From: an uncultured Oscillospiraceae bacterium
Lineage (GTDB): Bacteria > Bacillota > Clostridia > Oscillospirales > Oscillospiraceae
DNA length: 44,369 nt
Reading direction: 5' to 3'
Assembly (NCBI GenBank): GCA_934546685.1
Contig: CAKTEB010000008.1
Coordinates: 1 to 44,369 of the forward strand
Below, in pieces: positions 30,501-38,428 of this stretch. Within the stretch, counting starts at the first letter, position 1. The number at the start of each line of letters is the position of its first letter. Under the pieces are notes generated by a model. It was not told the origin of the DNA and searched no databases. It saw only the letters and a list, made by a program, of their open reading frames with translations. Position numbers and translations under genes: made by a program.

Positions 30501-31472
30501 TCACTGCCAACTGATCTCCGCATCCTGGCGCAGAGGCAGCTCCCGGAAGATCCGGGCCACCGCCGCATGGTACTCCGTCAGGGAAGATGTCTTTCGGAGA
30601 ATCTTCTGGTATTTATCCCGCTGGTCAAAGAGCAGGATCAGGTAGCTCCAGATCTCCTTCATCCGGAACATGGTATTTCTGGCGCTGCCCAGCCGCTGGG
30701 CCGTGGCCTCAAACAGCGCGTTATGGAACTCCCGGACATTCTCCAGCCTGGGGCCGCCCAGGCCCTTGAGCTGGGAGGCGAGAGCTGGATTGGCCACCAG
30801 TCCCCGGCCCAGCATAATGGCCTGGGGTGCGGGACGATCTGAAAACAGCCGCTTTTCATCAGAGGCCACGCCGATGCCGCCGCTAAGGCACACCGGGAAG
30901 GGGCTGCCCGCCATGGCCTCATCAAAATACTCCATCCTCACGGGATTTTTGTAGAAATCCGCCCGGATTCGGGGATGCACCGTCAGCTCCTTCACGGGAT
31001 ATTGGCGGTATAGGGCCAGGATCTCGTGGAATTCCTCAGGATCCTTTACCCCCAGGCGGGTCTTGATAGAGATCTCAATGGGACATCTCGAAAAGATCTC
31101 ATCTAAGAATACCCGCAGCTCCTGGGGCCGGGCCAGAAAGCCGGAGCCCTTGCCCTTGGCGGTAACGGTGCCGGAGGGGCAGCCCAGGTTCAGATTTACC
31201 TCCGTATAGCCCAGCTCTCTGAGCTTTTCCGCCGCCGCCACAAAGGGCCCCGCCTGATTGGTCAGCAGCTGAGGCACCAGATAGATCCCCGGATTGTTCT
31301 CCGGCAGCACCTGGTAGAGCTCCTTTTTCGTAATGGCCGGGCCGTCGGCGGTGGGGGAGAGGAAGGGTGCGTAATACCGATCCACCCCCGGAAAATATTC
31401 ATGGTGCAGCCGCCGGAAGGTGCAGTCGGTGATGCCCTCCAGGGGCGCGAAATAATACTCCATATCGTTCAT
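30501..31472 (-). CDS. tRNA-dihydrouridine synthase
   Basis: An FMN enzyme that reduces uridine to dihydrouridine in the tRNA D-loop. It is 323 aa, normal length. It starts with 'YYFAPLEGITDCTFRRL' (FMN-binding start), then 'PQLLTNQ', the catalytic Cys98 in 'NLNLGCPSGTV', 'IKTRLGVKD', 'LTVHPRIR' and 'LSGGIGV'. The start (31472) has only a weak AAAGAAACGG site; the ATG three codons later is an alternative. It is a single gene, convergent with CoA-transferase 3. Which Dus subfamily it belongs to cannot be told by eye. Confidence 0.95.
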   Translation of the reverse strand: MNDMEYYFAPLEGITDCTFRRLHHEYFPGVDRYYAPFLSPTADGPAITKKELYQVLPENNPGIYLVPQLLTNQAGPFVAAAEKLRELGYTEVNLNLGCPSGTVTAKGKGSGFLARPQELRVFLDEIFSRCPIEISIKTRLGVKDPEEFHEILALYRQYPVKELTVHPRIRADFYKNPVRMEYFDEAMAGSPFPVCLSGGIGVASDEKRLFSDRPAPQAIMLGRGLVANPALASQLKGLGGPRLENVREFHNALFEATAQRLGSARNTMFRMKEIWSYLILLFDQRDKYQKILRKTSSLTEYHAAVARIFRELPLRQDAEISWQ

Positions 31473-31536
31473 CCGTTTCTTTGATTTTCTATATGATACC
31501 CCATGGGAAAAGAATTCGTCAAGGGTGCAATTTTAC

Positions 31537-31565
31537 TTGACATTCTAAATATCTTCTTCTATAAT
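31537..31565 (+). promoter_or_regulatory. Promoter of the marR-MATE operon
   Basis: A full consensus TTGACA (31537-31542), 17 bases and TATAAT (31560-31565). Such a strong promoter next to a palindrome fits repression. Confidence 0.9.
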
Positions 31566-31572
31566 AGCCAGA

Positions 31573-31586
31573 GTCCGAAATCGGAC
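31573..31586. promoter_or_regulatory. Palindromic operator of the marR-MATE operon
   Basis: GTCCGA-AA-TCGGAC, perfect 6-bp arms, lies at about +1 of the promoter and ahead of the ribosome binding site. It is the likely autoregulatory site of the MarR protein. Confidence 0.65.
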
Positions 31587-31600
31587 GAAGGAGGTATTCT

Positions 31601-32047
31601 ATGGAGCCAAATCACTCTGACTGGCTGGCCCGGTACAACCAGCTCCGCATGGGCTATGACGAGATCTACCGGCAGGCCGCTCAGCAGGCCGGTATTTCCT
31701 TTGTGCCCTATTATATTCTGCTGATGCTGCGCTGCACTCCGGCGCTCCACACCCAAGTGGACATTCAAAGGCTGTCCTTCTATCCCAAGCAGACCATCAA
31801 TTCCGCAGTCATGCGGCTCATGGAGCTGGGGTATCTGACACTGCGGCCCCAGGGCCGCCGGAAGCTGTTGGAGATCACGCAGTCGGGGGCGGTGTTCTGT
31901 GAAAAATGGGTGGATCCCATCTGGCAGGCAGAGGACGCATCCTTCCTGGCCTTGAGTCCCCAGGAGCAGGAGCAGCTGATTGGCACCACGGAAAAGCATC
32001 TTTCTCTATTCCGCCAGCGCGCCTTTCCTCAATTACCGAAATCGTAA
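31601..32047 (+). CDS. MarR-family transcriptional regulator
   Basis: A 148-aa winged-helix regulator. The N-terminal dimer helices carry 'WLARYNQLRMGYDEIYRQAA'. The recognition region is 'YPKQTINSAVMRLMELGYLTL' (about 61-81), followed by a wing with 'PQGRRKLLEITQSG' and C-terminal dimer helices. MarR proteins repress efflux genes and are released by small molecules. The ATG follows GAAGGAGGTATTCT. The MATE gene starts 18 bases after its stop, so they form one operon. The palindrome at the promoter is its likely operator. Confidence 0.93.
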   Translation: MEPNHSDWLARYNQLRMGYDEIYRQAAQQAGISFVPYYILLMLRCTPALHTQVDIQRLSFYPKQTINSAVMRLMELGYLTLRPQGRRKLLEITQSGAVFCEKWVDPIWQAEDASFLALSPQEQEQLIGTTEKHLSLFRQRAFPQLPKS

Positions 32048-32065
32048 GAGAATCAGGAGGTTTTC

Positions 32066-33442
32066 ATGGACAATAACGAAATTGCAAAGGATATGACGCA
32101 GGGCCCGGTGCTCCGGCAGCTGGCCATCTTTGCCATCCCCATTGCCCTGGCCAATGCGCTTCAGGCTATCTACAGCATGGTGGATATGGTGGTGGTAGGC
32201 CAGGTGGTGGGCTCCACGGGACTTTCCGCCGTGGGCATCGGCGGCCAGCTGCTGAACATGCTCCTATGTATCGGCATGGGCTTCAGCTTCGGCGCCCAGA
32301 TTCTTCTGAGCCAGCAGGTGGGCGCGAAAGATCAAGATCTCCAGCCCACCATCGGCACCCTGTTTACTACCGAGCTCATTGCCAGTGTGATTTTCGGTAT
32401 TCTGGGGGTGCTTCTGTCCAGCCAGCTGCTAGAGGTCATGAATACCCCGGAGGCTGCCTGGGCGGACGCGAAGCAGTACACCATCATTTGCAGCTGCGGC
32501 ATGGTGTTCATCTACGGCTATAACGCGGTCTGTGCCATTCTTCGGGGCATGGGAGAGAGCAAGCTGCCTATGATCTTTATCGCCATCGCGTCTGTGGTCA
32601 ATCTGGTGCTGGATCTGGTCTTTGTGGCAGGCTTCCATATGCGCGCCGCCGGAGCCGCTCTGGCCACGGTCATCGCCCAGGGCGTCAGCTTTATCGTTTC
32701 TCTGGTTTACCTGTACCGGAATCGGGATCGGTTTGGCTTTGATTTCAAGCTCCAGAGCTTTAAGCCCAGCCGGGAGCGGCTGATCCCCATCTGCAAGCTG
32801 GGCATCCCCTATATCGCCCAGTCCCTGCTGATCACCTGCTCCATGATGTATGTAAACGCACAGGTGAACCACTTTGGCGTTACCGCCTCCGCCGTGGACT
32901 CCATCGGCAACAAGCTCAACTCTATCGTCAATATCGTGGTGGGCGCCATCTCCGTGTCCAGCGCCACCATGATCGGGCAGTGCTTTGGCGCACGGAAACT
33001 GGATCGGATCAAGCACTGCTACCGGGCCTGTCTGGCCATCTGTATGATCTCCTGCGCCATTCTCTGTGCCGCCTATCTGCTGTTCCCCCAGCAGATCTTC
33101 CGGCTGTTCAGCACTGACGAGGATGTGATCGCCATGGCACCCCAGTATATGGCCATCGCCGCAGTATGGGTTCTGTCCATCTGCACCATGACCGCCCCCT
33201 ATTCGGTGGTGGACGGCGTGGGCAACGCCATGCTGGGTCTGGTGATTTCTGTGCTGGACGGTGTAGTGGCCCGGATCGGTCTGTGCATCCTTCTCGGCAA
33301 TACCATGGGCCTTCCCGGCTTCTGGCTGGGCAACGCAACGGCTGGCTTTGTCACCACCATCATGGCCGGTGCATATTACTATTCCGGCATGTGGAAAAAG
33401 AGAAAGCTGCTGCTGGATCGAGATAATGCCCCCGCAGCCTGA
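32066..33442 (+). CDS. MATE family efflux transporter 3
   Basis: A 458-aa polytopic exporter with the opening 'DMTQGPVLRQLAIFAIPIALANALQAIYSMVDMVVVG' (about residues 9-45), 'MRAAGAALATVIAQ' in the centre and about 12 membrane segments. The ATG follows ATCAGGAGGTTTTC. It is the second gene of a MarR-controlled operon and so is the MATE gene in this window most likely to be induced by a toxic compound. The substrate is unknown. Confidence 0.94.
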   Translation: MDNNEIAKDMTQGPVLRQLAIFAIPIALANALQAIYSMVDMVVVGQVVGSTGLSAVGIGGQLLNMLLCIGMGFSFGAQILLSQQVGAKDQDLQPTIGTLFTTELIASVIFGILGVLLSSQLLEVMNTPEAAWADAKQYTIICSCGMVFIYGYNAVCAILRGMGESKLPMIFIAIASVVNLVLDLVFVAGFHMRAAGAALATVIAQGVSFIVSLVYLYRNRDRFGFDFKLQSFKPSRERLIPICKLGIPYIAQSLLITCSMMYVNAQVNHFGVTASAVDSIGNKLNSIVNIVVGAISVSSATMIGQCFGARKLDRIKHCYRACLAICMISCAILCAAYLLFPQQIFRLFSTDEDVIAMAPQYMAIAAVWVLSICTMTAPYSVVDGVGNAMLGLVISVLDGVVARIGLCILLGNTMGLPGFWLGNATAGFVTTIMAGAYYYSGMWKKRKLLLDRDNAPAA

Positions 33443-33456
33443 TAAATTCAAAAACA

Positions 33457-33486
33457 CTCCCCTGTCGATACGATTCGGCAGGGGAG
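33457..33486. terminator. Terminator between convergent genes
   Basis: A 12-bp stem with one G-U pair (33457-33468 with 33475-33486) and a 6-nt loop. An A-run at 33450-33454 gives a U-tract on the minus strand, while the plus side has GCGCATTTT. Confidence 0.8.
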
Positions 33487-33515
33487 CGCATTTTCTATTG
33501 AAGAACTGTCTCGAC

Positions 33516-34898
33516 TCAGCCCTCGCGCTTTGCGATAGTCCGAGCCACATGGACGCCGGATGCACCGGCCTGGGCCAGACCGCGGGTGATGCCGGCGCCG
33601 TCTCCGATGGCAAACATATTCTCCAGCGGCGTCTCCAGCTCGCCGGACAGCTCCAGCCGTGCGGAGTAGAACTTGACCTCCACGCCGTAGAGCAGAGTAT
33701 CCTGGTTGGCGGTACCGGGGGCCAGCTTGTCCAGGGCATAGATCATCTCGATGATGTTGTCCATATGCCGCTTGGGCAGCACCAGGCTCAGGTCGCCAGG
33801 GGTAGCGTTAAGGGTGGGCTTGGTGAAGCTCTTGCCCAGACGGTGCTCGTTGGTACGAACGCCCTTGATGAGGTCGCCGAACCGCTGCACCAGCACGCCG
33901 CCGCCCAGCATATTGCTCAGGGACGCAATGTGCTTGCCGTAGGTATAGGGCTCCTTAAAGGGAGAGGTAAAGCGATTGGATACCAGCAGCGCGAAGTTGG
34001 TGTTCTCGCTGCGCAGAGCAGGATCGGAATAGGAGTGACCGTTGACGGTGATAAGGCCGTCCACATTCTCAGAGACCACATGGCCGTAGGGATTCATACA
34101 GAAGGTACGGACCTGGTCGTTATACTGCTTGGTCCGGTAGACCAGCTTGGACTCATAGACCACGCTGGTGATATGCTCGAAGACCTTAGCGGGCAGCTCC
34201 ACCCGAACGCCCAAATCCACCTGGTTATTGATGAGGGGCAGCTTCAGCTTCTTGCACTCGTTGCAGAACCACTCCGCGCCGCTGCGGCCGGGAGCCGCCA
34301 CCAAATACTTGCAGGTAACGGTATCGTTGTCCAGCTTCAGGGTGTACTCGCCGTTCTCGTCCCGGTCAATGGAGCGAACAGGGGAGCGGAACCGGAACTC
34401 CACATGATCCTTCATATGCTCATAGATGCACTGGAGGATCTTCAGGTTGTTCTCGGTGCCAAGATGCTTGCAGCGGGCACCCAGCAGATGGAGATCATGG
34501 TGCAGGGCCTGGATCTCAATGGCCCGGGCCTCCGGGGTCTCGGTGGAAAAGATATCCTTGGTGGCACCGTGCTCAACGTTGATGGAGTCCACATAGTCGA
34601 TGAGATCCATCAGCTCCTTGCCGTCCATATAGTCGGTGAGCCAGCCGCCGAACTGGGTGGTAAAGTTGTACTTACCGTCGGAAAAAGCGCCTGCTCCGCC
34701 AAAACCGGCCATGATCGCGCAGGGCTTACATCCAATACAGGACTTGACCTTTCCAGTCACAATGGGACACTGACGGGAATAAATATCGGCTCCCTGCTCC
34801 AGAACCAGCACGCTGAGCTCCGGGCGCAGCTTCATCAGCTCATATCCAGCAAATACGCCGGCCTCTCCGGCGCCAATAATCGCTACATCATAACGCAT
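33516..34898 (-). CDS. NAD(P)/FAD-dependent oxidoreductase (COG2509-type)
   Basis: A 460-aa flavoprotein. The N-terminal FAD-binding fold has 'AIIGAGEAGVFAGYEL' (about 6-21). A Cys-rich loop carries Cys44, Cys54, Cys57 and Cys60, followed by 'GFGGAGAFSDGKYN', which is characteristic of this family. The C-terminal 'MFAIGDGAGITRGLAQAGASG' is the second FAD contact. The physiological substrate of the family is not established. The ATG follows CGAAGGAGGAACGAAC. It is a single gene with its own promoter on the minus strand. Confidence 0.9.
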   Translation of the reverse strand: MRYDVAIIGAGEAGVFAGYELMKLRPELSVLVLEQGADIYSRQCPIVTGKVKSCIGCKPCAIMAGFGGAGAFSDGKYNFTTQFGGWLTDYMDGKELMDLIDYVDSINVEHGATKDIFSTETPEARAIEIQALHHDLHLLGARCKHLGTENNLKILQCIYEHMKDHVEFRFRSPVRSIDRDENGEYTLKLDNDTVTCKYLVAAPGRSGAEWFCNECKKLKLPLINNQVDLGVRVELPAKVFEHITSVVYESKLVYRTKQYNDQVRTFCMNPYGHVVSENVDGLITVNGHSYSDPALRSENTNFALLVSNRFTSPFKEPYTYGKHIASLSNMLGGGVLVQRFGDLIKGVRTNEHRLGKSFTKPTLNATPGDLSLVLPKRHMDNIIEMIYALDKLAPGTANQDTLLYGVEVKFYSARLELSGELETPLENMFAIGDGAGITRGLAQAGASGVHVARTIAKREG

Positions 34899-34945
34899 GT
34901 TCGTTCCTCCTTCGATGGTAACGGTTTACGCGGGCAAACCAATTT

Positions 34946-34974
34946 ATTATAGCAGGGTGTTTTCAGAAAATCAA
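34946..34974 (-). promoter_or_regulatory. Promoter of the FAD oxidoreductase gene
   Basis: On the minus strand: TTGATT (34974-34969), 17 bases and TATAAT (34951-34946), with TG at the extended -10 position. Confidence 0.8.
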
Positions 34975-35004
34975 GTATTTTCCCACGACTTTCTCTAGAA
35001 TACG

Positions 35005-35036
35005 AAAAATACCGCGGAGGCAGTCCTCCGCGGTAT
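35005..35036 (-). terminator. Terminator of the parA-rlmH gene run
   Basis: A 12-bp perfect stem ATACCGCGGAGG with its complement (35009-35020 with 35025-35036) and a 4-nt loop. On the minus strand it is followed by TTTTT. Confidence 0.95.
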
Positions 35037-35043
35037 CGCTTCA

Positions 35044-35520
35044 TCATTTGTGATATTTGCTGCCGGCCAGGATGCTTTCCGCCCGGTAGATCTGCTCCAA
35101 TGCCATGACCCGGCACAGATGGTGCGGGAAGGTCATGGGGCTCATGCTGAGGCGAAAATCGCCCTGGGCCTTGAGCCCAGCATCGATGCCAAAGGAGGAG
35201 CCCATCAGGAACACCAGCTCCGACTTTCCGCCGTTGCGCACGGCCCGGAATTTCTCCGCCAGCGCCTCCGAGGAGAGTAGCTTTCCCTCCGGGGTCAGGA
35301 TGCAGAGCCAGGCATTTTTCGGCAGCTTTTGACGAACTGCTTCCGCCTCTTTTTTCAGGGCCCCGTCGATCTGGGCCTGAGAGGGATTGTCCGGCAGCCG
35401 AACCTCCGGCAGCTCAATGATCTGAATGCCCCCGTAGGCCTTCAGGCGCTTTTCATATTCCGCGCAGGCCTGACGGTAAAAGGGCTCCTTGAGCTTGCCG
35501 GTGACGATCAGGGTCAGCAT
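35044..35520 (-). CDS. rlmH: 23S rRNA (pseudouridine1915-N3)-methyltransferase
   Basis: A SPOUT-class enzyme that methylates pseudouridine 1915 in helix 69 of 23S rRNA. It is 158 aa, full length. Diagnostic motifs are 'GKLKEPFYRQACAEYEKRL', 'LTPEGKLLSSE', 'LVFLMGSSFGI' and the C-terminal SAM-knot 'SPMTFPHHLCRVMALEQIYRA' region ending in 'YHK'. It overlaps the end of aroK by 7 bases. In Firmicutes rlmH often lies near the origin, which agrees with the parAB genes here. Confidence 0.97.
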   Translation of the reverse strand: MLTLIVTGKLKEPFYRQACAEYEKRLKAYGGIQIIELPEVRLPDNPSQAQIDGALKKEAEAVRQKLPKNAWLCILTPEGKLLSSEALAEKFRAVRNGGKSELVFLMGSSFGIDAGLKAQGDFRLSMSPMTFPHHLCRVMALEQIYRAESILAGSKYHK

Positions 35521-36029
35521 TTACTCTGCTCCAGTGCTTCCACGATCTGATCTACCATATTTTCAATGTCATTGCGGTTGGGATCCGCCTCCACAGTGAT
35601 CTCCGCCCAGCTCTCATAAATGGGGATCCGCTGGGCGTACAGGGTATCCAGGCTCTCGCCGGGGCCAAAGGCAATGCCCCGGGTCTTGATATTGCTGAGC
35701 CGGGTCCGCAGCTCCTCCAGGCCCACCTTTAGATAGACCACGGTGCCGATGTCCCTCATATGTCCCATGGCCTCGGGTTCCAAGGGAACCGAGCCGCCGG
35801 TAGCCACCACGGTATTGTGGGGCTCCAGCCCGCAGATGACCCTGTTCTCGATTTCCAGGAAGGCCTCCTTGCCCTGGGTATCCAGAATATCCTGGAGGGT
35901 GGTGCCGGTGGCCTTGCAGATCTCCAGATCACCGTCCACAAAATCCATGGCCAGGGTCTTGGCCAAGATCACGCCAACGGTGCTCTTTCCCGCCCCGGGC
36001 ATGCCAATGAGAATCAGATTATCCTTCAC
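35514..36029 (-). CDS. aroK: Shikimate kinase
   Basis: Phosphorylates shikimate with ATP in the aromatic amino acid pathway. It is 171 aa, the usual length. The P-loop is 'GMPGAGKST' (residues 9-17), with 'DFVDGD' after it, and 'VVATGGSVPL' is the shikimate-binding GG loop. Val/Ser replace the more common GGG-type residues, so a divergent kinase is possible. The start is GTG at 36029, preceded by GGAGGACTGAC. It lies tightly between the unknown membrane protein and rlmH. Confidence 0.9.
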   Translation of the reverse strand: MKDNLILIGMPGAGKSTVGVILAKTLAMDFVDGDLEICKATGTTLQDILDTQGKEAFLEIENRVICGLEPHNTVVATGGSVPLEPEAMGHMRDIGTVVYLKVGLEELRTRLSNIKTRGIAFGPGESLDTLYAQRIPIYESWAEITVEADPNRNDIENMVDQIVEALEQSKC

Positions 36030-36030
36030 G

Positions 36031-36663
36031 TCAGTCCTCCAAGTAATAGGTAATGTACCACATGCCCGTTTCCCCGGCTTTGTTCTTCGTCAGGGCCAGG
36101 GTGGTGTCCTTCATATCCGCCAGCACGGTCTCCGTATCGTCGTAGGCGATGCCCACATAGCCCGCCTCATCATAGTAGAGGTAATAGTACACCACGTTGT
36201 CCTCCACCGCGATATTCCACAGCCGGAGATCATCGATCTGAGTACCGGCGGAGGTCTCGGTGCCGTACAGGGCATCAGTGGTGTTCATGAGCTGGATCAA
36301 AGACCTCTGCATCTCCTGGTCGTCGGCGAACAGCTCGGTGATGTCCTGATAACGTCCGTCATACCAGGCCAGCATATGGTCGCCGTTTTTGCTGCCATAG
36401 AGCCGGAGGCCGTTCATAAACCGCAGATCCTGGGCAGTGTCCATATAACAGTCCAGCTGATTGGCGTCGGAGAATACCGTCTTCGCCGCAGTCATGTAAT
36501 CGGTGTAGGTGGTGGTATTGATGAGGGAATCATCCGTGCCGAACAGGGCCCCCAGGGCATTGCCCAGGAACATTCCGATCAGCAGCGCCACGATCACAGA
36601 AAACACCGCCACCGCCATGGTTCTGGGGAATGGATTCTCCTCCTTGGGAAATTTAATATCCAT
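36031..36663 (-). CDS. Single-pass membrane protein of unknown function
   Basis: A 210-aa protein with one N-terminal membrane helix (about residues 15-40, 'MAVAVFSVIVALLIGMFLGN') and an acidic extracytoplasmic domain of about 170 residues rich in Tyr and Asp. No signal cleavage site is obvious, so it is probably anchored. I do not recognise the domain. Its ATG comes after GAAGGATAAGTGATCC; the stop of mscL is 3 bases away and aroK starts right after it. Position in the chain mscL-this-aroK suggests only co-transcription. Confidence 0.8.
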   Translation of the reverse strand: MDIKFPKEENPFPRTMAVAVFSVIVALLIGMFLGNALGALFGTDDSLINTTTYTDYMTAAKTVFSDANQLDCYMDTAQDLRFMNGLRLYGSKNGDHMLAWYDGRYQDITELFADDQEMQRSLIQLMNTTDALYGTETSAGTQIDDLRLWNIAVEDNVVYYYLYYDEAGYVGIAYDDTETVLADMKDTTLALTKNKAGETGMWYITYYLED

Positions 36664-36666
36664 GGA

Positions 36667-37041
36667 TCACTTATCCTTCAAAAGATCGCGGATCTCCGTC
36701 AGCAGCTCCTCAGTAGTGGGGCCAGCGGGAGCCTCAGGCTCCTCCTCCTTCTTGGGGGCCAGCCGATTGACGATCTTCACGATCCAGAACACCACAAAGG
36801 CAGTGATCAGGAAGGTGACGATGGCGTTGATGACCGCGCCGATGCCGAAGGGGCCCACGGTAATTCCGGAAAAGTCCGTTTTACCCATAATCAAGGCAAT
36901 AATGGGAGTCAGCAGATTCTCCACCACAGAGGTGACAATGGCGGTAAAGGCGGAGCCGATGACCACGCCTACAGCCATATCCAGCACGTTGCCGCGCATA
37001 ATAAACGTCTTGAATTCAGAAGTCCAGCTAGATTTCTTCAT
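36667..37041 (-). CDS. mscL: Large-conductance mechanosensitive channel
   Basis: A pentameric inner-membrane channel that opens under tension and protects against hypo-osmotic shock. It is 124 aa, near the usual length. It starts 'EFKTFIMRGNVLDMAVGVVIGSAFTAIV' (amphipathic N-helix and TM1 pore-lining helix). The second helix is 'GIGAVINAIVTFLITAFVVFWIVK', followed by a charged bundle 'KKEEEPEAPAGPTTEELLTEIRDLL'. The start is near GGAGACGTTACCT. It follows serS after a hairpin without U-tract. Confidence 0.97.
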   Translation of the reverse strand: MKKSSWTSEFKTFIMRGNVLDMAVGVVIGSAFTAIVTSVVENLLTPIIALIMGKTDFSGITVGPFGIGAVINAIVTFLITAFVVFWIVKIVNRLAPKKEEEPEAPAGPTTEELLTEIRDLLKDK

Positions 37042-37065
37042 AGGTAACGTCTCCTTTAACCAGGG

Positions 37066-37090
37066 GGCAGCCCCATGCTCCGGGGCTGCC
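37066..37090 (-). repeat. Hairpin between serS and mscL
   Basis: GGCAGCCCC (37066-37074) pairs perfectly with GGGGCTGCC (37082-37090). On the minus strand no T-run follows, so it is more likely an mRNA-processing or partial read-through structure than a full terminator. Confidence 0.55.
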
Positions 37091-37102
37091 GACCATGTTT
37101 TA

Positions 37103-38410
37103 TCACTTCTTCTTGGGCACCAGCTTGTCCTTGCCGCCCATGTAGGGCCGCAGCACCTCGGGGATCAGCACGGAGCCGTCCTCCTGGAGGTTGTTCTCCA
37201 GGAACGCAATGAGCATTCTGGGAGGCGCCACACAGGTGTTGTTCAGGGTGTGGGCCAGCTGCATCTTACCGTTCTCGTCCTTATAGCGGATCTTCAGGCG
37301 GCGGGCCTGGGCGTCGCCCAGGTTGGAGCAGGAGCAGACCTCAAAGTACTTCTGCTGACGGGGGCTCCAGGCCTCGATGTCGCAGGACTTCACCTTCAGG
37401 TCAGCCAGGTCGCCGGAGCAGCACTCCAGCTGGCGGACGGGAATATCCATGGAACGGAACAGCTCCACAGACAGCTGCCACAGCTTCTCGTACCAGTCCT
37501 TGCTCTCCTCGGGCTTGCAGACCACGATCATCTCCTGCTTCTCAAACTGATGGATTCGGTAGACGCCGCGCTCCTCAATACCGTGGGAGCCCTTCTCCTT
37601 CCGGAAGCAGGGGGAGTAGGAGGTCAGGGTCAGGGGCAGTTGCTCCGCGGGCAGGATCTGATCGATGAACCGGCCGATCATGGAGTGCTCGGAGGTACCG
37701 ATGAGATACAGGTCCTCACCCTCGATCTTATACATCATTGCATCCATATCCGTCTGGCTCATCACGCCCTCCACCACGTTGCCGTGGATCATAAAGGGCG
37801 GGATCACATAGGTGAAGCCCTTGTCGATCATGAAATCACGGGCATAGGCCAGCACCGCCTCATGGAGCCGGGCAATATCGCCCAGCAGATAGTAGAAGCC
37901 GTTGCCGGAGACTCTGCCTGCGGAATCCAGGTCGATGCCGTCGAAGCTCTCCATGATCTCCGTGTGATAGGGAACGGGATAATCCGGCACCTTGGGCTCG
38001 CCGAAGCGCTGGACCTCCACGTTGCAGCTGTCATCAGGGCCAATGGGTACGGAGGGATCGATGATATTGGGGATCACCAGCATGATTTTGTGGATCTCCG
38101 CCGCCAGCTCGTCCTCCTTCTTCTCCAGCTCTGCCAGACGATCCGCGTCAGCCTTGACCTGAGCCTTAACGGCCTCGGCCTCCTCCAGCTTGCTGGGATC
38201 TTTCTTGGCCATGCCCATGAGCTTGCCCACCTGCTTAGACAGGGTGTTTCTGGCGGTGCGCAGCTCCTGGGCCTCAGCGATCACCGCACGGTTCTCGGCA
38301 TCCAGGGCGATGACCTGATCCACCAGGGGCAGCTTCTCATCCTGGAACTTTTTTTTGATGTTTTCCTTTACCACATCGGGGTTTTCCCGAAGAAACTTGA
38401 TATCAAGCAT
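37103..38410 (-). CDS. serS: Serine-tRNA ligase
   Basis: Charges tRNA-Ser with serine. It is 435 aa, class II. The N-terminal long antiparallel coiled coil (about 30-100) binds the tRNA variable arm. Class II motif 2 is 'SYSPCFRKEKGSHG...RGVYRIHQFEK', and motif 3 is near the C-terminus, 'LNNTCVAPPRMLIAFLENN'. The ATG follows CGAGGTGGAAAAAC. It sits 18 bases after parB, so it belongs to the parAB transcript. No T-box leader is present at this gene. serS near the origin is common in Firmicutes. Confidence 0.98.
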   Translation of the reverse strand: MLDIKFLRENPDVVKENIKKKFQDEKLPLVDQVIALDAENRAVIAEAQELRTARNTLSKQVGKLMGMAKKDPSKLEEAEAVKAQVKADADRLAELEKKEDELAAEIHKIMLVIPNIIDPSVPIGPDDSCNVEVQRFGEPKVPDYPVPYHTEIMESFDGIDLDSAGRVSGNGFYYLLGDIARLHEAVLAYARDFMIDKGFTYVIPPFMIHGNVVEGVMSQTDMDAMMYKIEGEDLYLIGTSEHSMIGRFIDQILPAEQLPLTLTSYSPCFRKEKGSHGIEERGVYRIHQFEKQEMIVVCKPEESKDWYEKLWQLSVELFRSMDIPVRQLECCSGDLADLKVKSCDIEAWSPRQQKYFEVCSCSNLGDAQARRLKIRYKDENGKMQLAHTLNNTCVAPPRMLIAFLENNLQEDGSVLIPEVLRPYMGGKDKLVPKKK

Positions 38411-38428
38411 GTTTTTCCACCTCGTAAA

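Noticed and set aside
33348..34952. 534-codon plus-strand open frame opposite the FAD oxidoreductase
   Set aside because: Antisense to a complete flavoprotein with its own promoter and ribosome binding site.
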